A stretch of 64,000 nucleotides of DNA, from NCBI GenBank assembly GCA_964059195.1, contig CAXKWD010000011.1:30053066-30117065 (forward strand), in the 5' to 3' direction. Below the pieces are notes generated by a model, which ran no database searches, had not been told where the DNA came from, and worked only from the letters and a program-made list of their open reading frames with translations. Of this stretch, positions 33,933 through 43,734 are shown one piece after another (within the stretch, counting starts at the first letter, position 1; each line of letters begins with the position of its first letter). This stretch comes from Ectobius pallidus. Its lineage: Eukaryota; Arthropoda; Insecta; Blattodea; Ectobiidae. Both the position numbers and the translations under genes were made by a program.

Positions 33933-34059
33933 CTACATTCACACTAGCTCTCAGGAGAGCTCCAGGTTGTATTTTCGAAGACTCAAGTGCAGGACTTCCT
34001 AACTTTTCCAAAGCCAGCACTGCACACGTGTAAGCGTGAAACTTCCACATGAAGGAAAA
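33933..34059 (-). CDS. Candidate coding exon, unit 2 (duplicate of 30796-30922)
   Basis: Same 127-base length, acceptor (TTATATTTCAG) and donor (GTGAGTC) as the unit 1 copy, with an open frame in which only a few codons differ (HAYTC instead of HAYTR; ..RASVNV instead of RACVNV). Preservation of frame and both splice sites after duplication is what one expects from selection or from a recent duplication; the two cannot be separated here. Confidence 0.55.
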
Positions 34060-34815
34060 CTGAAATATAACAAAATTAAAATAATTAACTGAAATAAAAT
34101 TAATAGATCTCCAATATCTTGAAAATACATTACACTTAGCCTATACATCAAACATTTGCTTATTCAAAATAATGCAAGACAAATTGAAGATTGTGTTCAA
34201 GATACTTTAACATTACGAAGTAGGCTACACCAGATTCCACAGACGAAGTTTTCAAGTCCAAGGTACTGCAACACTGCTTTCCTCAGCATCACAATATCCA
34301 CGTGGCAGTGCAGGAACTGCAACCAAAGAAAAATATGTGAAATACACAACTTCCTCGAATCTTAACAGTAATGGGCGAAAGATAGATATATGCTGCCCGC
34401 CGGCGAAGCTCCACCCGCTGTTGCCCGCCTGCTCGTTTCCCCTGCTGACCCACGCTTCCGAGCCAATGCGCACTCTACTGCTTGCTTCCCCTACATCTAT
34501 CACGGCTATGTACTTGCTGAGTTACGAGAATTACGAAAATTACAATTGTATCGTAGTAAAATCACTTTATTAATTTAGTAGGGCATTCTGAATTCTCCCG
34601 AAATTCTAGTTCAGTGGCAGTTAGGTTATGAACAGTGATATTAATTTAGGTCATTCTGAATTTGGTTTTAGACTTGAATAGCCTGCCGGTTCCTTCCCCT
34701 TGCTTCCGAGCATGCGCACTCACCTATTGTACCATGGCTTCTTTGACAGTTTTAACGATGTTTTATGAAAGGTATGGAAGGGTAAAAAGCTTCTGCATTT
34801 AGTTAAATAATGATA

Positions 34816-35811
34816 GGTGTGATGTGTGGTTTCATTTTAAATGTGTTAGGTTATGTTTGGATGATGTTCCCGATGGAGATTGGCTGTGTAGACTTTGCAT
34901 CAAGGACAGGGAGATTAATGACCTTAAATGTGCTATTGATTTGTTACAGGACGACGTGAAGAAACTGCAAGCTGAACTGAAGGGCAGAAATGATGTACCA
35001 GTAAATTGTAACTTGCAGGTTGACCTCATGGAAGGAAGATGTAAATTTAATTCCAGTTTCGTTTCCTTTGCAGATATTCTGAGAAGGCCTAATTGCAGAA
35101 GGAGATCATCCTGAATGAATGAGATAGCAGTGCAGAACCCTCAGCCTATCAGTACTAACAATAGATTCTCTGTTCTAGATACTGATGATGATGCTGTAGA
35201 CAAAGAAGAAGTCCAGCCACCCAGACCAGCTACTACATGTAGGCCCACTAATAAGAGAAAGATTTTAGTTTTAGGTAGCAGTCACGCCAGACACATGGGA
35301 TCTGCTCTTCAAGATGCCGTAGGAGACGATTTTCAAGTGCAATGTTTATGTAAACCTAATGCTGGACTTAGTGATGTTGTTTCAGGTATCAAGAGACTGA
35401 CCAAAGGATTCACCAAGGAGGACCGGGTGGTGATTATTGGAGGAGCCGGGAACAGCTTAGACAGAGATCCAAGCTATTCAGTTGCAGCAGATCTTGATAG
35501 TATTTCTAAAGGTAGCATTCATACTAATATTGATTTTGTTGAATTATTCCACAGGTACGACAAGCCCTCGCTTCGATCAAAGGTAAAAGCTGTAAATGAT
35601 AAGTTGTGGAAATTCTCTAGTGATCATATTAACTTCAATGTTATTTCTGTTAGCAGCTTAAGAAGGGAAGAGTATACCAGGCATGGACTCCATCTCAACC
35701 TTCAATGAAAGAAGACACTGGCAGAACTGGTTGCAGAGGAGTTGAAGTGTAATGTACTAGATTGTAACAGGCCTATTCCTGTCATAGATGGTGGCTCGAC
35801 TCGTTTTTTTA
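34816..35811 (+). pseudogene. LINE ORF1: PHD finger, coiled coil, SGNH-esterase-like
   Basis: One reading frame runs from 34818 to the T-run at 35804, broken by two TGA codons (35112, 35706). It opens with CDVWFHFKCV and DGDWLCRLC, the second half of a PHD zinc finger (C-D-x-W-x-H-x-x-C, W-x-C-x-x-C); the first zinc ligands are lost by truncation. Next comes a coiled coil (EINDLKCAIDLLQDDVKKLQ), then a hydrolase domain with GSSHARHMG (nucleophile Ser), VVIIGGAGNS (Gly/Asn block) and RHGLHLN (D/H block, Asp replaced by Gly-Leu). ORF1 proteins of CR1/L2-like LINEs bind RNA and may carry PHD and esterase domains. The second TGA is an arginine codon in copy 1. Confidence 0.85.
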
Positions 35812-37123
35812 GGGGGTATCTAAATGAAAGAATCCAACAGCTTAGGCCTATATGCATATCTCAAGTCAATAATAGTAATAAACTTAGGCCTATAGCTAGA
35901 ACTAATAAATCATTTGCATTATTTCATCAAAACATAAGGGGGCTTGAAAATAAAATTGAAGAATTTAACTTAGCCATTCAGAATACAATTAATTCTAATA
36001 AACAGGAAATTCAAGTTATTTGTCTAACGGAACACCACTGTGCAGAAACAGATCTGGAACAATTAAAAATTGATAACTTTTCATTATGTTCAAAATGTTG
36101 TAGACATTCCCTAAAATGTGGAGGTGTGAGTATATTTATCAAAAGAAACTTACATTTCAGTGATATAGACACAAGTTCCTTCTGTAAAGAACAGGATTTT
36201 GAATGTTGTTCAGCCAGATTGGATTTTGACAATGATATATTTGTAATACTAACCATTTACAGGGCACCATCAGGTAATTTCAATTATTTTGTAAATCAGT
36301 TAGAAAGGGTTCTTAATTCACTGTATAGTACTAACGTAAATATTATACTGTGTGGGGACTTTAATGTAGATTTCTCAATTGATAGTGAGAAGAAGATCAG
36401 ACTGATATGCCTATCTTTATTGGGTTGCTATAATCTAGATTTCATAGTAAACTTTCCAACGAGAATTCAGAACGACTCCCAAACAACAATAGATAATATA
36501 TTCATAGATATAGAAAAACATTTTAATTTTAAAGTACTTCCAATATTAAATGGATTATCAGATCATGATGCACAAATGTTAGTGCTGAACAATATTAAAG
36601 TAAATTCGAACAGTAAACATGCTCATAGTAATATGACTAGAGTAATGAATGAAGATTCAATTTTAAATTTCAAACAAGATCTTGCGAATGAAAACTGGGA
36701 ATCTATGTTATCCTATGAAAAAGTAGATAGTAAATTAAGTGAATTCCTAAACATAGTGTCACGACATTTTGAGGCAAATTTTCCAAAAAAGAAAACTGCT
36801 AATTTACCTAATTCAAGGAATAACACATGGTTAACTGCTGGTATTAAAATATCATGTGCAAACAAAAGAGAGCTCTTCCTAAAATATAGAACCAGTAACA
36901 ACCAAACTCATAAGGAATACTATAAAAAGTATTGCAACATACTGAAGAAAGTAATCAAAGAAGCAAAAAGTAGGCATTTTTCACAAGTAATTAATAAATC
37001 AAATAATAAAGTTAAGACTGTATGGAATATAATAAAAAACGAAACGGGGAGAACAAAGGGAAACAATGATTGTACATCATTAATATACCAAGACATAAAA
37101 CTAGATAATTTATCAGACATTAC
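35811..37123 (+). pseudogene. LINE ORF2 first part: APE endonuclease
   Basis: Open frame of about 440 codons after the junction. Endonuclease motifs in order: FALFHQNIRGL (~35916), VICLTEHHC (~36015), APSGNFNYF (~36270), LCGDFNVDF (~36352), NFPTRIQNDS (~36450) and GLSDHDAQML (~36555). A linker with NNTWLTAGIKISCANKRELF follows, ending at NLSDIT where the MITE inserts. No Met codon occurs before SDHDAQM. In this copy the frame is continuous with the C-terminus of ORF1 (from 35742) because of a seventh T. Confidence 0.9.
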
Positions 37124-37607
37124 CAGGCTTTAAAACTTAGTGCCCGATTGAATATGTTAACAGCAACCGTACTGTACAGACTTTGCTCGGCGTATGCCCT
37201 AGCTACCATATGCTAGTTCAAGTGATAGTAAACAAACCCGAATACAGATATAGGAAGACCACAAAATAACTTCTCATTATCTAAACTCACATTACAAGCA
37301 TGCAAAACGATACTTTCTCCTGTTTGTGTATAATAGTCCCTCCCAAATGTTTCAATATATGTTTGCATTTTAGGACACTTTACTTTCGGCATGCCGAATA
37401 CGTATTATAAATTTAAACATGAACAATGACAAGGTACACTGTTGACCAATTTGAGAGGGACCGTACTATGAGTGCATTCACTTCTCGGTACTACTATCAA
37501 TGACTGTCTTATCAGCCTAAGCAATCACCCTCCACCCCCTATACTCAGGTTGTTGGTAACCGGAATCAACTCCCTCTGTGGGTTCGGGCACTAAGTTTTA
37601 AAGCCTG
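37124..37607. mobile_element. 484-bp hAT-type MITE nested in LINE ORF2
   Basis: GACATTAC flanks both sides (37116-37123 and 37608-37615). The terminal inverted repeats are 24 bp and perfect, starting CAGGCTTTAAAACTTAGTGC. The other LINE copy reads straight through GACATTAC into AAATGC (complement near 140-150), so the borders are exact. CAGG... ends and an 8-bp duplication fit the hAT superfamily. No coding capacity. It terminates the ORF2 frame three codons after the border. Confidence 0.97.
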
Positions 37608-39281
37608 GACATTACAAATGCTTTTAATAGTCACTTTATAAATATTGCAGAGAAATGTATTCCTATAAATAATATTAGCATTAAGGCAGTAGACCTACTA
37701 ACAAAATCTACAGTTTGGAACCATAGATTTCAATTGAACCTGACTTCCCACATAGAAATTGAAAATATAATCAAGTCTCTCAAAAGTAAAAGCTCGTCTG
37801 GATGGGATGAGATAAGTAATAAGTTATTAAAAAACTGCTCATCAGAACTCAGTAAACCTCTTAGTCACATATGCAATTGTTCATTAGAAAATGGAATATT
37901 TCCAGAAAGACTGAAGCATGCTATTGTTAAGCCCCTCTTTAAAAAAGGTGACAAAAATCTACCATCAAATTACAGACCTATATCGCTCTTAACCTCATTT
38001 TCAAAAGTTTTTGAAAAAGTCATGTGCAACCGCATAATACACTATCTTAATTTGAATGACATTCTTACTTCATCTCAGTTTGGATTTAGAAGTGGCATGT
38101 CCACTGAGAATGCTACATTTCAACTTACTACAGAAATACTGGAAGCGTTAGATAAAAAGAAATATGCTCTGGGAATTTTCTGCGATTTAGCTAAAGCGTT
38201 TGACTGTATAAATCATGAAATATTACTTCAAAAATTGGATCATTATGGGTTCGATAATTTAACACTTAAGTGGTTCAAATCATATCTTTCTGATAGAACT
38301 CAAAAGGTAATAATAAATGGAAATGAATCTAACTTAGGGGTTGTTAAGAATGGGGTACCTCAGGGATCAATACTAGGACCTTTGCTCTTTTTAATTTGCA
38401 TTAATGACTTGCCCTATAACTTAAGTGACGAATCAAAGGTATTGCTCTTCGCAGATGATACTAGTGTACTTGTAACAGGAACGTCACAAGAACACTTATC
38501 AAGAATAGCTACAAAGGCTTTTCACGAGTTAAACACATGGTTTTTAGCTAATAAAATGACACTTAATATTGATAAGACCCATCTTATACAATTTAGGACA
38601 AAAAACAGATGTATCTCAAATCTTGAAATTAATTATGGAACACAAATCATACATGAAATTAGCAATGTAAAATTTTTAGGACTGCAAATTGACCAAAATC
38701 TTGATTGGAAGACACACATAGAAATGATAAGTCCAAAACTGAGTTCTGCGTGCTTTGCTTTAAGAATTTTGAATAATATATTAAAACAGGATGCATTACT
38801 TATGGTATATTTTGCATATTTTCACTCGGTAATGAGGTACGGGATCATATTCTGGGGCAACTCTTCCCATAGGGGGAAAATATTTAGATTACAAAAGCAG
38901 GCAATAAGAATAATATGTGGAAAGAAAAAAAGGGAATCTTGTAAACCGCTATTTGAAAAATTAAAAGTCCTCACTCTTACAGGGGAGTATATATACTCTG
39001 TTATGTGTTATGTAGTGAATAATATTGATAAATTTCAAACTAATTTTAGTGTACATGGACGTACTACCAGAAACATGAATGATCTACACAGACCAAATAA
39101 CTCGTTAAAACTCATTCAGAAGGGTGCTTATTATTCTGCAGTACAGATATATAACAAGCTTCCAAACAACATTAAATTATTATGTATTCAAAGAAAGAGC
39201 AAACCTTTCAAAACAGCTGTCAAGGAATTTTTAATAACTCACACCTTCTACAATTTGGAGGAATATTTCCAGCTTGGATAA
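37608..39281 (+). pseudogene. LINE ORF2 second part: reverse transcriptase
   Basis: From the MITE border the frame resumes with NAFNSHFINIAEKC and stays open to TAA at 39279. RT blocks: SSSGWDEISNKLLK, VKPLFKKGDKNLPSNYRPIS, FGFRSGMSTENATF, FCDLAKAFDCINHEIL (first Asp), NGVPQGSILGPLLFLI, LLFADDTSVLVTG (catalytic Asp pair), LANKMTLNIDKT and NVKFLGLQID. The C-terminal part (RLQKQAIRIICGKKKRESCK, then NLPNNIK-like YNKLPNN) is typical of Jockey/CR1-group elements. This part is intact; the element is dead because of the upstream breaks. Confidence 0.95.
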
Positions 39282-39806
39282 ATTTGGCAGCTTGCAGCTT
39301 CTGTAGGCCTATATTATTGTTATAACATGCATGAATTTTTTGATCTGACCTGTTCTATATCCTTGAGCCCCGCTCAACACAGGATCTACAGGACGAGATA
39401 TCTACATCTACATCTACATAAATTCTAGGTCAGTGACAGGTTTTCTTAGGTTAGGAACGTTATGTTAGTTTAGGAGCAACATACTGAATAGCGCGATGCC
39501 TATTATGTGTCACATTGAATCTCTTCTGCAATAAAACCCTAAACCCCTAACTCTCTAACAGGACCCGCCTTTCGTGGGAGGAGCCTAGCGGGCAGCATAA
39601 AACTATTTTTTCCCCAGTAATGCGCATTCAGTTCTCTCACCCTCATTGAAAATTCTAAAAATACTGAGTGAACCAGGTCTTTGACTAACTTACTCTTACC
39701 TTACATGTTATTGGTCCAAATCGAAAGAAAGACGTATGAACTAAATAGTCCATAAAATCAAGATTCTACTACAGTATATACAGAAATTGAATATAAGGCA
39801 AGTTAC

Positions 39807-39918
39807 CTAAAAATCGCCAAAAGCCTGAAGACTTGGACGGACTGGAAGACATCAAAGTTCCATGTTGAAACAACAGCCTCACACCTGATATCGCAAACTG
39901 AAGGAATTGGTACAGCAC
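39807..39918 (-). CDS. Candidate coding exon with TTTGGTTTCAG acceptor
   Basis: On the minus strand the acceptor TTCTTTGGTTTCAG and donor GTAACTTGCC enclose 112 bases, open in one frame (37 codons plus one base): VLYQFLQFAISGVRLLFQHG and MSSSPSKSSGFWRFL. It starts in phase 0 and ends with one extra base, the same phase as the exons at 30796 and 33933. A decayed relative lies at 18554-18685. Function unknown; it may be one exon of a minus-strand gene with duplicated exons. Confidence 0.45.
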
Positions 39919-40011
39919 CTGAAACCAAAGAATGAATCTAATGTGACACTCACATAACTTCTCTTCTATCAGCATATAAGATAAAATTTTCTTGCAAAAA
40001 TCCTCCCAGAC

Positions 40012-40279
40012 CATAGGCATAACCAGGCCGACCATATTGGGGGGGGGGGGGTATGGAATACCCCCCAGGGAGAGTGGGGTCTGGGGGTCCTCCCCCGATA
40101 ATTTTAAAAATCAAGACGCAAAATAACGAGTTTTAAGCTTCCCACGCTTTATATTTGTATTAAGTAATTTATGGGCAGACTTAAAAAATGATACAATTTT
40201 CCTTTCTTTAATCAATGGGGGGGGGGGTTGGGGGTTGGGGGTTCAAACCCCCAACCCCCCCCCCCTCGGTACGCCTATG
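40012..40279. mobile_element. 268-bp MITE with G/C-run hairpin
   Basis: TCCCAGAC flanks both ends (40004-40011 and 40280-40287). Inverted ends are CATAGGCATAAC and CATAGGCGTACC. Just inside each end are long G runs; at about 40217-40265 the runs GGGGG-TT-GGGGG-TT-GGGGG are followed by the mirror CCCCC-AA-CCCCC, giving a G-rich hairpin or quadruplex. It resembles the 'cataggcgtagccagg' elements common in invertebrates. No coding capacity. Confidence 0.85.
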
Positions 40280-41173
40280 TCCCAGACTGTGGTTATTGAT
40301 TGACACTTCAAAATACCAATTATTCTACTTTAAATTTAAATTTAGGATTTAAAACTTATAATCGCAAGCACGCATTCCATAGACACCACGAGGTATCCCA
40401 GTCCTCAAAGTTAATTTAGAACTGGGCCGAATCAAATTTTGACTACCATTATAGAAGAAAAGATATTAACTTAACAAAATGATAGAAAAGAAATAAAATA
40501 AATGAAATAAAATTACTATTACCTCGTAACATTCACCCTGCATTGAGATCCCCCTTCATAACCGCCATTCACAACGTCTTAAAACGATCTCCGCGCTCTG
40601 CTCTGACGCAACCAGCAAATCTCGCGGTGATAGAGTTTCCCCTCAACCCCCGCTGACAGCCCACAAGTGGCTGGCACTAAGTTACCACTGCTGCAGTTCC
40701 AGTCTTGCAATCTCCATGCATTTGATGATTTTGCATATTGTTTATATGAAGATTAAAACATAGCTCGAATATAAAAATACATACCATGAAGAAATTGATT
40801 AAATAAGGGCAATTTGTTTTTGCATTTTTCGTAATTTTCAAGAGATACCGGGAGTTCATTTTTGGCAATTTTAGGTCATGTTTCAGTGAACGTAGGGAGG
40901 AGATTTTCCATGTACAAATCTTGACTTTCAGACAACAAACAATCGTTTTTATTTGGGAATCTCCGCAAAGTATCCATAGTTCATTGTAATTCAGGTTTAT
41001 TGTAAACACTATAGCAGTACGGTATGTTTTGCTCAATGAAGATTTTTTTTTCTTTTTAAGTTGCACATATTTGCTAGCGGCAATTTGATGGGCATGCCAG
41101 TTCAGAAAGAATTTCTTTTCGATAAGGGTGTCCAAGTAGTATAAATTTACTTAGGCTACTTCTTTAGTAACAA

Positions 41174-41270
41174 AATAAGTCAGGGGTGCCCACCCCCCAA
41201 AACTTCATGACTCACCCCCCCAACTTCAATGCTGACCCCCCAAAAACTTCATTGCTCACCCCCCCAACCT
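41174..41270 (+). repeat. C-rich short tandem repeat (about 20 bp unit)
   Basis: CACCCCCCAAAACTTCATG is repeated about four times with variation (AACTTCAATGCTGACCCCCC, AAAACTTCATTGCTCACCCC). It begins with CAGGGGTGCCCAC, which looks like a hAT end, but no partner end was found. Confidence 0.85.
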
Positions 41271-41399
41271 GATTGGCTGTCGACAAGGGCGCCCATATGG
41301 TATTTTTTTAAATTTATTTATTTATTTTTTGTTGCTTTAACTTCTTGGGCCACTTTGTAACATTATATTAATAATATAATAAATGCAACAATGACGTAG

Positions 41400-41990
41400 C
41401 CAGAAAATAATTGCGGGGAGGGTCGAAAGTGCGGAGGGGTTTGGAATAAAAAAGGGGGGTCGGGGGTCCATTCCCAGAAAAAAATTAAATATTGAACTAA
41501 TTAAAATCACATTTTACGCTATTTTAGCACAGAAAAACTAGTTAGGAAATTTGTTTACCATACTCTAAGACATGCCAATGTAAATAAGAAATCATTACCT
41601 AAGTAGGGGGCCACCTCCGGAAAATTTTTAAATATTGAACTAATGAAAATCATATTTTACGCTATTTTAGCACTCAAAAACTAGTTAGGAAATTTGTTGA
41701 TTATACTCTAAGACATGCCAATGTAAACAAGAAATTGTTACCTAAGTCGGGTGTCCACCCCAGGAAATTTTTAAGTATTGAACTAACGAAAATCACATTT
41801 TACGCTAGTTTAGCACTCAAAAACATGCCAATGTAAACAAGAAAATGTTACCTAAGTCAGGTGTCCACCCCCCGGGAAATTTTTAAATGTTGAACGAATG
41901 AAAATCACATTTTATGCTATTTTAGCAATGAAAAACTAGTTAGCAAATTTGTTTACTATACTCTAAGACATCGCAACTTAAACAACTGCC
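41400..41990 (+). repeat. Four-copy tandem repeat, about 143 bp unit
   Basis: ATTGAACTAATTAAAATCAC-like starts occur near 41491, 41634, 41777 and 41889; units contain ACATTTTACGCTATTTTAGC, CTAGTTAGGAAATTTGTTNA and AAGACATGCCAATGTAA, and are joined by GG(G/C)CCACC(T/C)C. The third unit is shortened. The array follows a G-rich stretch with GACGTAGCCAG, the same sort of end as the MITE at 40012, so it may be the inside of such an element. Confidence 0.9.
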
Positions 41991-41999
41991 TACAATAAC

Positions 42000-43465
42000 A
42001 CAGAATAGCAAGAATAACACAGGCCCTACTCCCCCAAAACAAGTTAAATTACAATTCTGATGTTACTTGTAATCTCCATCACAGGAAACAAATTAAATAA
42101 TTTAATTTTAAAGTTTTCTATAAATTAGCTGTTCAGCATGTAATTTAACTTTGTAACGAAAATACATAACAAAAAAAATTATGGCACAAGGGACCAGAGT
42201 TATGACAGGAAAAGTAGGCCTAACATATCAAAAATTTGTTCACAGAAAATGCAACCTCATTAAATATTCTACTTTCTCTATAGAATTTGTATACTTTTAC
42301 ATGAAACTTATTAGTGTACGAGTTTAGATGTATGATTAATGATTATAAACCAAAACTACAAAACTGTATTAAAAAAAAACTTGGAAATTATATCACTTTC
42401 AGTAAAAGTGTAACCTCTGTTATAACCGGATTGGCTGTTTAGTGTTTCAGTATAACTGCACAAATATAACCCGTTGTTTTCACAATCAATAGGTGCATGA
42501 AAAAATTTCTGGATGTATGATAAAATAAAATAAAATAAAACAAAAATCGCTACAAAACAACGCGATAATGGTAATTCGCGATTGTGTTCATATTTGGGAC
42601 CCTATTTTGCTGTCACTCGTAACTTTTTTATCTACATAATTATTATAAACATCAGTTTTCATTAACTGTAAATATTATACCATTTAAAATTTTTAAATAC
42701 CCAGTTGAAAATTTACCTTTGTTTTAAGATTCCTACCTAAACATCTTCAGCATAAAAATACTCTCATGTAATTATTTTTTTTTGTATTTTGTTTCTCTTA
42801 CTGAGGAAGAATATGTAGTGTATATGAAGTATCTTATAAATTAAATGAAATGATATAAATTACTAATAAAATTGAGAATGTACAGTTGAAACTTTGTATA
42901 TAAGTTATACCAGTAAAATTAAATCTCATTTCATAATTTTGACTTTGTGAGATGTAATAGGAATATATTTATATCTTTTATTATTTAAACATTATTTTAA
43001 AGTATTCTGTCAGATGCATTAAACATTTTATTTTAATGTTATAATTAATTCACTCAGGCAATATCATTTTGTACATAAATAAGTATTGGCTCTAATTGGT
43101 TAAGAAATCTAAAAATACCTTAAGGCTAGATTCCATTTCAATTACTACTGTTATTATTATTGTAATTCCATATTATATATTATAACATTAGTGCTATTTT
43201 ACTTTTCTTAATGTATTTTTCCTTGCAATATTATACCATTTATTTGTATTTTAATTGTATTTTTCGGGTCTTATCTCTACTCGACTAAATAAATAAATTA
43301 AAAAATAAGTTAATTATTGTTATCTTAAATTTTATAAAGAATATTTAATAGATTGCAACAATGTTATCAAAATCATGTCATTTTCACATTATTTAATAAT
43401 TACGATAAGTATTCCGTAATAAGTAATTAAATATATTTTACGTATGCAAAAAAATTATCAAAATC
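42000..43465. other. AT-rich sequence, no supported gene
   Basis: Contains a short (TAAAA)n run near 42520 and a TAAATAAATAAATTAA run near 43285 preceded by TCTTATCTCTACTCGAC, which looks like a retroelement 3' tail but has no recognisable body. Confidence 0.3.
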
Positions 43466-43470
43466 GGGTT

Positions 43471-43533
43471 CAGAGAAGGAGTCCAAACAGGGAGAAGTGT
43501 GTGTGCAGTGGCCCTGTTTGGACTCCTTCTCTG
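43471..43533. repeat. Perfect 22-bp inverted repeat (hairpin)
   Basis: CAGAGAAGGAGTCCAAACAG plus GG at 43471-43492 is exactly complementary to 43512-43533; the loop is 19 bases containing GTGTGTGTGC. Four more pairs (GGGT/ACCC) follow after one mismatch. It ends 100 bases from a tRNA-like sequence. Confidence 0.95.
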
Positions 43534-43627
43534 TACCCTGGGGCTTTCTTGCCCAGATTATCAACCTACCTAATGCGATTATTCTAATATTAGTAGTTAG
43601 TACACATAAGGTAGGAATTTGAAAGGA

Positions 43628-43728
43628 ATGTTAAATTGACCGTGTGGATCGACCTAGATTCGAACCTACAACACCCGCATCTAGCTAGCTAAATCACTCG
43701 CGACGCTAACCACACGGCCAAGGGAAGG
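43628..43728 (-). repeat. tRNA-derived SINE head
   Basis: Minus strand: GGCCGTGTGGTTAGCGTCGC (A-box-like TGGTTAGCG) and, after a 35-base arm, GTAGGTTCGAATCTAGG (B box GGTTCGAATC). The first and last parts (CCGTGTGG / CCACACGG) pair like an acceptor stem. An anticodon loop is not convincing, so it is a SINE or tRNA pseudogene. Confidence 0.7.
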
Positions 43729-43734
43729 GAGGTT

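Larger units (their letters stand above)
31246..34373. repeat. Tandem duplication unit 2
   Basis: Same order of parts as unit 1: TIR element A3 (31912-32511), the TATAATGAAGTATCACTAAT segment (32668), modules near 33712, 34059 and 34316. It differs by an insertion at 31319-31911, the element at 32760-33406, and lacks both hAT MITEs of unit 1. It is closed on the right by the composite element 34374-39614. Confidence 0.9.
34816..39414 (+). mobile_element. LINE (CR1/Jockey-like), copy 2, 4.6 kb with nested MITE
   Basis: Order: ORF1 with partial PHD finger, coiled coil and SGNH-like domain; T-run junction; APE endonuclease; reverse transcriptase; short 3' UTR; 3' tail of (ATCTAC)n at 39398-39414. 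The 5' end is truncated within the PHD finger. Defects: in-frame TGA at 35112 and 35706, one extra T at the ORF1/ORF2 junction, and the MITE at 37124-37607. The pre-insertion sequence in M1 (33190-33220) fixes both borders and indicates a target change of only a few bases. Confidence 0.95.
34374..39614 (+). mobile_element. TIR element M2, split by a LINE
   Basis: CAGTAATG flanks both ends (34366-34373 and 39615-39622). The left part (34374-34815) and the right part (39415-39614) align with M1 (32760-33406) and together make a complete 640-bp member. The LINE interrupts the sequence AATGATA / TAAATTCTAGGTCAGTG, which is continuous in M1 at 33196-33222. Confidence 0.9.

Noticed and set aside
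40677..41135. 152-codon minus-strand open frame
   Set aside because: K/N/I/F-rich composition from AT-rich DNA, no domain, no splice context and no relative in the window.
43628..43728. Functional tRNA gene
   Set aside because: A and B boxes are present but the cloverleaf, in particular the anticodon arm, is not convincing; SINE head preferred.
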